From positions 5,084,001-5,148,000 of the forward strand of contig NVQB01000001.1 of the NCBI GenBank assembly GCA_002319075.1: a stretch of 64,000 bases of DNA. The letters run 5' to 3'. Made by a program: the position numbers and the translations under genes. Positions 1 through 6,784 of the stretch are shown in pieces. Below the pieces are notes generated by a model. That model worked only from the letters and a program-made list of their open reading frames with translations. It ran no database searches and had not been told where the DNA came from. The stretch's first letter is position 1; the number at the start of each line of letters is the position of its first letter. The DNA is from Sphingobacteriaceae bacterium (lineage in GTDB: Bacteria; Bacteroidota; Bacteroidia; B-17B0; Aurantibacillaceae).

Positions 1-182
1 ATCAGGCACATTGTAGCAGAAAGTATCCATGGCTTTTGACGGAGGAGACTTTTGTCCCGGTAAACTAATACAGAAGTAAACACGAGGTTAAACAACAAAA
101 AATTGATACCGGCATTTTGCTGGTAAAATAAATAGGTAAAAGCTGCCGTAGCAATTATTATTAAACGATCATTCGATTTCAT
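1..182 (-). CDS. DUF4173/DUF4153-like membrane protein, N-terminal part
   Basis: The reading frame starts at an ATG (182-180) and runs off the left edge, so only about 60 residues are visible. They begin MKSNDRLIIIATAAFTYLFY, continue with QQNAGINFLLFN and a second hydrophobic stretch, and then a basic loop (YRDKSLLRQKPW). This is the look of the N-terminus of the large multi-pass DUF4173/DUF4153 proteins of Bacteroidota, whose function is unknown. The start lies one base after the TGA of the preceding COQ4-like gene, so it is probably the last gene of the same operon. Assignment to the family is by resemblance only and the C-terminus is not visible. Confidence 0.6.
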   Translation of the reverse strand, partial: MKSNDRLIIIATAAFTYLFYQQNAGINFLLFNLVFTSVLVYRDKSLLRQKPWILSATMCL

Positions 183-183
183 A

Positions 184-705
184 TCACAGAGTTTTAATTT
201 TAGTAGTAAATAATTGACTTCTTATTTGTTGTAAATCCTCGGAAAGAATACTTTTTAAATTCAGTTGAGAAATATCTATGCAGCTTTTTCCGCGGGCGAA
301 AGATGTACGTAGGTAAGACCAATGAAAAGGAAGAAGGCACCAGGCGCCGATCGCAGTGCTGAAAGAAGCTATAGAATTTTTACCATTACCTCTCAGAAAG
401 AACTGAAGTGCTACTTCATCTTTAAAAGAAGAAGTAAAATCAAACAGCACATGATAGACATCGTGTGATTCAGCTCCGGCAATGGGTTCAAGTTTGTTTA
501 GTTTTAAAAACTCACCAAGTTTTCTACCGACAGTTTCCTCGGGAAAATTCAAAAACTCGTTCGTTTTCATGTTCCAGGGAGTTTCCTTTGTTCCGAAATT
601 GAAAACAACAGGACCTATGAGATGTGCGGTATAGGAAGAAACTTTTTCGTGTATTCTCCATAAAAATGCGATGAGCTTTGGACTCTGTTTAACGGGTGTA
701 TTCAT
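184..705 (-). CDS. COQ4-like protein, copy 2
   Basis: A 173-residue soluble protein when started at ATG 705. Longer in-frame starts at 744 and 765 exist but would overlap the upstream gene far more; 705 gives a 17-base overlap. It carries HDVYH followed by exactly eleven residues and a Glu (His81, Asp82, His85, Glu97), which is the HDxxH-x11-E zinc-binding signature of the COQ4 family of coenzyme Q biosynthesis, and the conserved context DEVALQFFLRGNG. It is a diverged paralogue of the gene at 1166-1660, sharing the W-N/D-(M/L)-x-(T)-x(E)(D/E)FLN(F/Y)P segment and the motif region. Bacteroidota normally use menaquinone, so a ubiquinone role is unlikely; the real substrate is unknown. It sits in a four-gene minus-strand operon. 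Confidence 0.75.
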   Translation of the reverse strand: MNTPVKQSPKLIAFLWRIHEKVSSYTAHLIGPVVFNFGTKETPWNMKTNEFLNFPEETVGRKLGEFLKLNKLEPIAGAESHDVYHVLFDFTSSFKDEVALQFFLRGNGKNSIASFSTAIGAWCLLPFHWSYLRTSFARGKSCIDISQLNLKSILSEDLQQIRSQLFTTKIKTL

Positions 706-1162
706 GAGTTGTAGTATTAAGGTGTTTAACTTTTTTGTAGACATAGAAAAGGGGTATAAAACCAAAGAATCCGAAAGAACAGTCTATGAGTTGGTGAAAA
801 AATGGAATACCTCTAACTGGTCCACAAATAAAGGCCAATGGAAATACCGCAAAACAGGCGGCCATAGCAATGATGAGATTTGCTTTGTACCTTTTAGGAT
901 CGATAAAGACAGGAATGAAAAATAAAGCTATGATAATATGTGCAAAGGCCAACCAATCTGTTCCGTAAAGAACAAGATCGGGTGTTTGTGAAATGGCCAA
1001 ATAAATAGCTTCAATCCATAAAGTGATAAAGTCTGGAAACGCATTTTTGTGTTTGATTAAAAAGTCCATTTCTGTTCTTAGTGGAAAAGCGGTGACACCG
1101 CTTATTACGAGTAATACAATAAAAATGACTAAGGCTGCTCTGATTTTAGTTAGTGGTTTCAT
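689..1162 (-). CDS. Four-helix integral membrane protein between COQ4-like genes
   Basis: A 157-residue protein with about four predicted membrane helices (residues roughly 8-26, 65-85, 95-113 and 128-142). Distinctive loops are ISQTPDLVLYGTDWLAFAHI and CGPVRGIPFFHQLIDCSFG, which contain conserved-looking Trp, His, Asp and Cys residues. I do not recognise a named family. The start is 3 bases after the stop of the first COQ4-like gene and the end overlaps the start of the second, so the three proteins are very likely made together. A membrane partner or quinone/lipid-handling role is inference from position only. Confidence 0.75.
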   Translation of the reverse strand: MKPLTKIRAALVIFIVLLVISGVTAFPLRTEMDFLIKHKNAFPDFITLWIEAIYLAISQTPDLVLYGTDWLAFAHIIIALFFIPVFIDPKRYKANLIIAMAACFAVFPLAFICGPVRGIPFFHQLIDCSFGFFGFIPLFYVYKKVKHLNTTTHEYTR

Positions 1163-1165
1163 GTG

Positions 1166-1660
1166 TTAAATGTTAGGGTTAAATATTTTGTTTTGTAATA
1201 GACCTAGATCTTCATTCAGCAACTGTTTGAAATCCCAGTGCCTTATAGAAGTAGATTGTAGTCCTTTTTTAAAAGACAGAGTGAAATAGCCTATTTTGTC
1301 GGGAAATAATAGAGCCGTGAAGATACAGGTACCTGTAGTGAAAAAAGAAGGCTTACCATTTCCGAGTAGGAAAAATTGCATCGCTGCTTCGTCTATAACA
1401 TTTGTTGAGTAGTTTAATAAAATATGAAAGATATCGTGTCGTTCTGCTTTAGGAATGGGTTCAAATTTTTCCTTTTTATAAAATTTACCTAAACATTTTC
1501 CTAGTGTTCCATCCGGGTAATTTAAAAAGTCTTCAGGCGTTAAATCCCAGGCAACCCTACTCTTGTTTAATCCGGCATGAATAGGAACACCTTTTTCAAG
1601 TAGCCATAAAACTGTCTTGGCTCTCCATGATTTCTCGGTTTGATAATTAATTTCAATCAT
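1166..1660 (-). CDS. COQ4-like protein, copy 1
   Basis: A 164-residue protein with the motif HDIFH-x11-E at His75, Asp76, His79 and Glu91, followed by AAMQFFLLGNGKPS. This spacing is the metal-binding signature of COQ4 proteins, which in eukaryotes and some bacteria act in ubiquinone ring modification (C1 decarboxylation/hydroxylation). The remainder of the fold cannot be checked by eye. It is the first gene of its operon; a 17-bp palindrome lies 21 bases upstream of its ATG. The second copy at 184-705 is diverged, so the duplication is old. A role on another prenylated or quinone-like lipid is possible but not shown. Confidence 0.75.
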   Translation of the reverse strand: MIEINYQTEKSWRAKTVLWLLEKGVPIHAGLNKSRVAWDLTPEDFLNYPDGTLGKCLGKFYKKEKFEPIPKAERHDIFHILLNYSTNVIDEAAMQFFLLGNGKPSFFTTGTCIFTALLFPDKIGYFTLSFKKGLQSTSIRHWDFKQLLNEDLGLLQNKIFNPNI

Positions 1661-1680
1661 TTTACATTATATTAAAAAGC

Positions 1681-1697
1681 ACTTTGTATTTCAAAGT
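1681..1697. promoter_or_regulatory. Palindromic operator before the COQ4-like operon
   Basis: ACTTTGTATTTCAAAGT is a 17-bp imperfect palindrome (seven of eight pairs match). It lies 21 bases upstream of the COQ4-like start at 1660 and 18 bases downstream of the regulator gene's stop. The same site with the same flank (AAGC-ACTTTGT) occurs at 2694-2710. Read on the minus strand its first arm supplies the CTTTG part of a near-match to a Bacteroidota -7 box (TTACTTTG, one mismatch), so a bound protein would block transcription. Confidence 0.6.
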
Positions 1698-1714
1698 AAT
1701 TGGACAAAAAAATA

Positions 1715-2017
1715 TTAATCTAATTTTCTCAATAATTTTTCAAGAGCATCGAGGTGTTCTTCAAATGCCTTCACCCCGGTTTTAGTCGCGCTATAGGTAG
1801 TTAAAGTCTTTTTTCCAACAAACTCTTTTTTTATGTGTACGAATCCTTCTTTCTCCAATGCAGAAGAATGGCTCGCGAGATTCCCATCTGTTACCTGCAG
1901 TAAATCCTTTAAAGTATTAAAATCAACACTATCGTTCACCATAAGTACACTCATAATGCCAAGTCTAACCCTGCTTTCGAAGGCCTTGTGGAGTTTATGA
2001 ATGTTAGGATTGATCAT
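1715..2017 (-). CDS. Winged-helix transcriptional regulator
   Basis: A 100-residue protein with one winged helix-turn-helix domain: the segment ESRVRLGIMSVL leads into VDFNTLKDLLQVTDGNLASHSSALEKEGFV (recognition helix NLASHSSALEK) and then a basic beta wing, KKEFVGKKTLTTYSATKTG. This matches the small MarR/ArsR-like wHTH regulators (HTH_34 type) that in Bacteroidota sit beside membrane-protein genes. It has no visible ligand or metal-binding domain. The membrane-protein gene ends 31 bases upstream on the same strand, suggesting cotranscription, and identical palindromes flank the pair, so autoregulation and control of the COQ4-like operon are likely. A dimer binding the 17-bp palindromes is inference. 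Confidence 0.85.
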   Translation of the reverse strand: MINPNIHKLHKAFESRVRLGIMSVLMVNDSVDFNTLKDLLQVTDGNLASHSSALEKEGFVHIKKEFVGKKTLTTYSATKTGVKAFEEHLDALEKLLRKLD

Positions 2018-2048
2018 TGATAAATAAAACTATTAACTACTGACTATG

Positions 2049-2684
2049 TTATTTCCTATCGTACTTAAACCACATGATTGTTCCGTAAACAATATGCAGA
2101 CCACCAAAACCAATAGCCCAGAACAAAATGCCGTGATTCACATAGAATGCTGAGATTAATCCCAGAAGTATCTCCAGGCAGCCCAGGTAGCGGATATCAT
2201 GGATGGTGTACTTGCTCGAATTCACTAAAGCTAAGCCATAAAAGATCAACATACTTGGCGCCACAAATTCAAGTGAAGCATAGCCTCTCAAAATAAGTGC
2301 AATGCAAAAAATACCGCCCGTACTTAAAGGAATCATCATATTAATAAGTAAACGAATGGCTGTAGGTTCTAATAATTTCTGCCCGGTTTTTGCTGCTTTC
2401 TTTTTTGTTAAAATTAAAGCCGTAGTAACAGCAGCTACCAAAATAGCTGCGCAGATTAAAAATCCTTTGAACATGGTCCAATAATAAACTTGTTGGTCAC
2501 GTTCGCTATAAGAGTATTTCGTGACGTAGTCATGAATAAGTTCATGACCGAAATAAGCACCAATGAGCGCGTAGATACCAGCTAAAATACCTGAGAAACC
2601 GCTCAATGATAAAAACCGGGTTGACTGTTTCATCATCTGGCGAATGTCCTGTAAAGCTTCGAGTTGTTCCTGATTACTTTTCAT
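2049..2684 (-). CDS. Multi-pass membrane protein cotranscribed with the wHTH regulator
   Basis: A 211-residue protein when started at ATG 2684; an in-frame start at 2756 would read through the promoter and operator, so it is rejected. A short cytoplasmic N-terminus (QEQLEALQDIRQMMKQSTRF) is followed by about six membrane helices, beginning LSLSGFSGILAGIYALIGAY and ending WAIGFGGLHIVYG. It has no catalytic motif that I recognise. Proteins of this shape are commonly encoded directly before a small winged-helix regulator in Bacteroidota, and may act as a membrane partner or sensor, but that is inference. Confidence 0.75.
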   Translation of the reverse strand: MKSNQEQLEALQDIRQMMKQSTRFLSLSGFSGILAGIYALIGAYFGHELIHDYVTKYSYSERDQQVYYWTMFKGFLICAAILVAAVTTALILTKKKAAKTGQKLLEPTAIRLLINMMIPLSTGGIFCIALILRGYASLEFVAPSMLIFYGLALVNSSKYTIHDIRYLGCLEILLGLISAFYVNHGILFWAIGFGGLHIVYGTIMWFKYDRK

Positions 2685-2693
2685 GTTTAAAGC

Positions 2694-2734
2694 ACTTTGT
2701 GATACAAAGTTAAAGCTAATGTTTCGATCCGCAA
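2694..2734 (-). promoter_or_regulatory. Promoter plus palindromic operator of the regulator operon
   Basis: On the minus strand a TTG (2734-2732) is followed after 19 bases by TAACTTTG (2712-2705), a full match to the Bacteroidota TAnnTTTG -7 box at the usual spacing. The palindrome ACTTTGTGATACAAAGT (2694-2710, seven of eight pairs) overlaps the -7 box and continues to within 10 bases of the start codon at 2684. This geometry fits repression by a dimeric regulator, most simply the wHTH protein encoded just downstream. Confidence 0.65.
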
Positions 2735-2876
2735 GTTTTTTTCTTCTTTTTAACATTCAACTTATTAACAGGTATCTTTTTTTGAGTTCCTAAGATGAGA
2801 CTGTTGATATAAAAATAGATTGCAGGACTCTGAAGCACTAATGAATTTTACTTTTAGAAGATATAATTACACTTGC

Positions 2877-4052
2877 ATGAGCGATATAGCCCATTTTTTT
2901 AGTCCTGTAAACACAGAAGATCTTCTTGAAGGCAGACCGTTAAAGGAATTTCAGTTTGGAACAATGTTTTCTATTCACGATGATTCCGGTTTTCCTATTT
3001 TAGATATGGTAGATATTGCTATTATCGGAGTAACCGAAGATAGGAATGCTGAAAATAATGATGGCTGTAATCTTGCCCCAGATGCTGTGCGTGCTTATCT
3101 CTACAAGTTATATGGTGGAAGTTTTTCACTACGCGTTGCTGATCTTGGCAATATTAATCCGGGACATTCTACCGAAGATACTTATTTTGCACTTAGAAGC
3201 ACTATAGATGCTCTGATCCGGAGAAACATCGTGCCCGTTATCATTGGGGGATCGCAGGATCTCACTTACGCGCAGTTTCTCGGATACAAAGATCTGGAGC
3301 AAACGATAAATATTGTGGCCGTGGATAGTGTATTTGATCTCGGTAATCCGGATGAAGACATTACCAATACTTCCTATCTTGGAAAAATAATTTTGTACCA
3401 GCCAAATTTTCTCTTCAATTATAGTAACATTGGTTATCAGACTTACCTGGTAGATCAAAACAGTTTGCAGATGATGAACAAATTGTATTTTGATGTTTAT
3501 CGCTTAGGCCAGGTGCGTGATAAAATAGAAGAGGCTGAACCTATCATTCGTCAAGCCGATATGATTACTTTTGATATGACTGCCATTAAACACTCAGATG
3601 CGCCAGCCAATCCAAATGCTTCCCCAAACGGATTTTATGCTGAAGAAGCCTGTCAAATGATGCGTTACGCCGGCATGAACGATAAATTATCTTCTCTTGG
3701 AATTTATGAAATTAACCCGCAGTACGACGAAAGTGGAAAAACAGCACACCTTGCAGCACAAATGATCTGGTGTTTTATGGATGGATTTTACCATCGCAAG
3801 AATGATTTTCCAAATCGTACAAGTCCGGATTACACACGTTTTCATGTGATCCTGCAAGATGACAAATACGAAATCAATTTTTATAAGAGTAAAAAAAGCG
3901 ACCGTTGGTGGATGGAAATCCCCTACCCGCCTCACAAAGATTTAAAATTTGAAAGACATACTTTAATTCCCTGCAGTTATAAAGATTATGAAATGGCCAC
4001 CAACAACGAAATTCCTGACCGCTGGTGGCAGACGTATCAAAAGTTAAGTTAA
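2877..4052 (+). CDS. Ureohydrolase-family protein (formimidoylglutamase-like), degenerate metal site
   Basis: About 391 residues from ATG 2877 (MSDIAHFFSPVNTEDLL); upstream ATGs at 2820 and 2841 add only a short unlikely extension. The arginase/agmatinase/formimidoylglutamase fold is recognisable from DMVDIAIIGVTEDRNA, PVIIGGSQDLTYAQ, VAVDSVFDLGNP and MITFDMTAIKHSDAP. In active enzymes these segments read GGxHS, DxHxD and SxDxDxxDP and bind two Mn ions; here both His ligands and one Asp are replaced, so the enzyme may be inactive. A Trp-rich C-terminal extension of about 70 residues (DRWWMEIPYPP, PDRWWQTYQKLS) follows. It is convergent with the SDR gene. Confidence 0.7.
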   Translation: MSDIAHFFSPVNTEDLLEGRPLKEFQFGTMFSIHDDSGFPILDMVDIAIIGVTEDRNAENNDGCNLAPDAVRAYLYKLYGGSFSLRVADLGNINPGHSTEDTYFALRSTIDALIRRNIVPVIIGGSQDLTYAQFLGYKDLEQTINIVAVDSVFDLGNPDEDITNTSYLGKIILYQPNFLFNYSNIGYQTYLVDQNSLQMMNKLYFDVYRLGQVRDKIEEAEPIIRQADMITFDMTAIKHSDAPANPNASPNGFYAEEACQMMRYAGMNDKLSSLGIYEINPQYDESGKTAHLAAQMIWCFMDGFYHRKNDFPNRTSPDYTRFHVILQDDKYEINFYKSKKSDRWWMEIPYPPHKDLKFERHTLIPCSYKDYEMATNNEIPDRWWQTYQKLS

Positions 4053-4057
4053 TTTAA

Positions 4058-4091
4058 AAAGTAAAAGCCTCTTTGCAGGGGCTTTTACTTT
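4058..4091. terminator. Bidirectional hairpin terminator
   Basis: AAAGTAAAAGCC (4058-4069) pairs with GGCTTTTACTTT (4080-4091), giving a 12-bp stem with a 10-base loop between the convergent ureohydrolase-like and SDR genes. The A/T-rich outer arms allow it to serve both strands. Confidence 0.8.
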
Positions 4092-4101
4092 AGTGTAGTA
4101 T

Positions 4102-4893
4102 TTAAACGTTACCGTAGGAATTGGATTGTCCGCCATCAATTGCAATTACCTGTCCGCTGACATAGCTACAATCATCACTTAATAAAAACACAACAAGTTT
4201 ACCAACTTCTTCAGGCAAGCCCAAACGTTTGGTAGGATTAGCCTGAGCATATTCTTCTTCCGCTTTCTTCGGATCTTCGGCATTAACCTGTTTAAAGGCT
4301 TCAGCCACCATAGGTGTTAAGATTGCTCCCGGAGCTATAGCATTGGTTAGAATGCCATAACGTCCATATTCCAGGGCCGCATTTTTAGTAATCCCTGCAA
4401 CTGCGTGTTTCGTTGCTACATAAGGAGTTTGGTTCATTACACCTCTTATACCTCCCACAGAAGCTACGTTTACTATTCTACCATAATTTTGTTTTTGCAT
4501 TATAGGAAGAATATGGCGCATGCCGTAATAAACCCCCATTAAATTAATGTCCACTACTTTTTTAAAAACATCCAGATCGTATTCAATCATGGACGCCTGC
4601 TTACCTTCGATACCCGCATTGTTGTAAAATCCATCAATACGACCATATTCTTTCACTGTTTCAGCGATGTAGTTTTTCACGGCATCTTCATTTGAAACGT
4701 CAGCAACGGAAGTATGAATTTTTGTTTCTGGATAATTTTTGAGAATCTCTGCCTTGGCTTTTTTAAGCATCTCTGCATTATAATCTACCAAAGACAAAGA
4801 AGCTCCGTTCTTTGCTGCTTCTAAAGCTGTTGCGTAGCCAAGTCCCATAGCTGCGCCGGTGATTACGATTACTTTGTTTTTTAATCTGCTCAT
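4102..4893 (-). CDS. Short-chain dehydrogenase/reductase (SDR)
   Basis: A 263-residue classical SDR oxidoreductase. It shows the cofactor motif TGAAMGLG (residues 12-19), Asp37 at the end of beta-2 which favours NAD(H), the NNAG structural motif (91-94) and the catalytic Ser145, Tyr158 and Lys162 (SVGG, YVATK). The C-terminal SYVSGQVIAIDGGQS is typical. The substrate cannot be told from sequence. It lies 105 bases downstream of an AraC regulator on the same strand, which may control it. Length and motifs are complete. Confidence 0.9.
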   Translation of the reverse strand: MSRLKNKVIVITGAAMGLGYATALEAAKNGASLSLVDYNAEMLKKAKAEILKNYPETKIHTSVADVSNEDAVKNYIAETVKEYGRIDGFYNNAGIEGKQASMIEYDLDVFKKVVDINLMGVYYGMRHILPIMQKQNYGRIVNVASVGGIRGVMNQTPYVATKHAVAGITKNAALEYGRYGILTNAIAPGAILTPMVAEAFKQVNAEDPKKAEEEYAQANPTKRLGLPEEVGKLVVFLLSDDCSYVSGQVIAIDGGQSNSYGNV

Positions 4894-4998
4894 GTTTTCT
4901 AAATTTTAAATTAAACTTATTTTAAGTAAAATTCAGAAAACACTCCTTCAATGATAAGCATAATCCGGCCAATGATTAGCACAATTTGAACATTGTAT

Positions 4999-5853
4999 TT
5001 AATTGTGAATTACTTTAAATTTCTTACTGTCTTCTTCTCTGAACCGCTCGGGTGTTGTGCCTGTATGTTTTTTGAAGAAGCGGGCAAAGTAAGACTGGTC
5101 AGCGAAGCCGAGGTTGTAGGCTATTTCTTTTACCGAAGATTCACCATGAAACAATGCCCGTTTCCCTTCAATTAAAAGTAATTGAGAAATTAACTGACTC
5201 ATGGTGCTTCCTGCTTTTTCTTTCAGGATTTCGTTTACGCGCTTGGGTGTTAAACCAATTTCTTTGGCGTAAAAATTCGGCGATCTCTTCTCTTTAAAAT
5301 TCTCTTCCATTAATTGGAAAAGCTTCATCATGCGGATGTCTTCGCCAGCTGCTGCATGCAGACGGTGTTTTCCGAAACGATTGAGATTTTGTAAAAGCGC
5401 TGTTGTGTATTTTAAAAGCAAGCTTCTGTCTGAAGAGCCTTTATACTCAAGAAGTATCAGATCAAATAAATTTTCTAAAGGTTTAACCATTTCATCTGGA
5501 ATTCGGACGCCTTCATTTTCAAAAGGTAAGAATAACTGGCGCAACTGTGTTTCCTCTATGTGATGAAAAAACTCCGTAGAAAAAACTATCACCCTTGATT
5601 TTGGCAGTTTAGCTGAAGGAATGGAATGCACCTGATTTTTGGAAATAAAGTAGACAAGGTTTTTCTTAATGGGATAAGATGTGAAGTCAATAAAATGCTC
5701 GCCAGCGTCCTCTATAAACCAAACCAGGGCGAAGAAATTAATCCTATGACTGGATGTGTGCTCTCCAAAAGCAAGTGATACATCAGATGCCAGAAACTGT
5801 GCATCGGGAAGTAAATGCAATGGAATACCGTCTGGTCTTGAAATTGCAGCCAT
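4999..5853 (-). CDS. AraC-family transcriptional regulator
   Basis: A 284-residue protein with an N-terminal cupin-like sensing domain (about 20-110; ALVWFIEDAGEHFIDFTSYPI, NLVYFISKNQVHSI) and a C-terminal double helix-turn-helix (about 185-275) with NFYAKEIGLTPKRVNEILKE and VKEIAYNLGFADQSYFARFFKKHTGTTPERFR. Its ATG shares one base with the TAA stop of the OmpA gene upstream (TAATG), so translation of the two is probably coupled. The ligand is unknown. The SDR gene downstream on the same strand is the obvious candidate target. Confidence 0.9.
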   Translation of the reverse strand: MAAISRPDGIPLHLLPDAQFLASDVSLAFGEHTSSHRINFFALVWFIEDAGEHFIDFTSYPIKKNLVYFISKNQVHSIPSAKLPKSRVIVFSTEFFHHIEETQLRQLFLPFENEGVRIPDEMVKPLENLFDLILLEYKGSSDRSLLLKYTTALLQNLNRFGKHRLHAAAGEDIRMMKLFQLMEENFKEKRSPNFYAKEIGLTPKRVNEILKEKAGSTMSQLISQLLLIEGKRALFHGESSVKEIAYNLGFADQSYFARFFKKHTGTTPERFREEDSKKFKVIHN

Positions 5854-6743
5854 TAGTTTTCCAGAATTTTTATTTCGACACGACGATTAACTTGTTCATC
5901 CGCGGGTGACCTTTCAACCTCTATTTTTGGATAACGGTGTCCATACCCCTTATACGTAAGCCGATCTGCGCTAATGCCATTTCTCACCAGGTAATTATAA
6001 ACAGCCTTCGCCCTGTTTTCAGAGAGATTTCGCTCTTTTGTATCAAAGTCCAAACCGTCTTCTTCATCCGGATCGAGGCAGCAAATGTGACCCTGTATTT
6101 CTATTTTCAATTCCGGATGTTCTTTTAATGTCTCCAGTAATTCTTCCAGAACACGGATAGCAGATTTGACAACAACATGTCTACCGGGAATAAAATTTAA
6201 CCCTTGTATAGCTAATGTTTCTCCTTTCTCCAGATCTTCCAGACTTTTTCTTCCTGAACTTGTTTTTGGTTTCCTCTTGTTTTGAAGGGTATTAAGTGAA
6301 TCTTCCTGAATGACATTTTCTCTTGTGCCAATTTTTTTCACGACCCTTCGCTGACTTACTATTACATCCACTCTTCTCTGGGAAGCGTCACCCTTTTTAT
6401 CGTTTCTGTTAGCTGAATTTTTCTCACCCAGACCTTCGCATTTTAAAAAAGACATAGTGGTGGAAGCACTAGTTTGTTCTAAATATTTTTTAATTTCATC
6501 GGCCCGCTTTTGAGACAACTTTAAATTATAATCTGTGTTGTGCAAATAGTCTGCATAACCGTAAATAGTAATTTCGCAAGTTCCAGAGGTTAACAAAGAA
6601 ATAATGGAATCAACCCTTCTGAAATTATCCTGAGAGTTTGATTCATTAATAGCATAATAAAGACTAAGGGTAAATGTTTGATTTTGCGCATGAACCCTAT
6701 TGAAAAAAAACAGTCCCGCTACGATAGAAAAAAGCCATTTCAT
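5853..6743 (-). CDS. Secreted protein with two tandem OmpA-like domains
   Basis: A 296-residue protein with a signal peptide (MKWLFSIVAGLFFFNRVHAQ). Residues about 25-132 form a first OmpA/MotB-like peptidoglycan-binding domain (ITIYGYADYLHNTDYNLKLSQKRADEIKKYL, then RRVDVIV). A basic linker (about 133-165) leads to a second OmpA domain (IEIQGHICC, LSENRAKAVYNYLVRNGISADRLTYKGYGHRYP, VNRRVEIKIL). There is no beta-barrel, so it is probably a periplasmic peptidoglycan-binding protein. Having two OmpA domains in one short chain is less common. Its stop codon overlaps the start of the AraC gene. Confidence 0.85.
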   Translation of the reverse strand: MKWLFSIVAGLFFFNRVHAQNQTFTLSLYYAINESNSQDNFRRVDSIISLLTSGTCEITIYGYADYLHNTDYNLKLSQKRADEIKKYLEQTSASTTMSFLKCEGLGEKNSANRNDKKGDASQRRVDVIVSQRRVVKKIGTRENVIQEDSLNTLQNKRKPKTSSGRKSLEDLEKGETLAIQGLNFIPGRHVVVKSAIRVLEELLETLKEHPELKIEIQGHICCLDPDEEDGLDFDTKERNLSENRAKAVYNYLVRNGISADRLTYKGYGHRYPKIEVERSPADEQVNRRVEIKILEN

Positions 6744-6784
6744 ACAACTACTAAGTTAAGCATCTAATACTCTTTTTAAAGAAA

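Noticed and set aside
671-925. Plus-strand 84-codon frame
   Set aside because: It lies antisense to the four-helix membrane protein and a COQ4-like gene and has no coding character.
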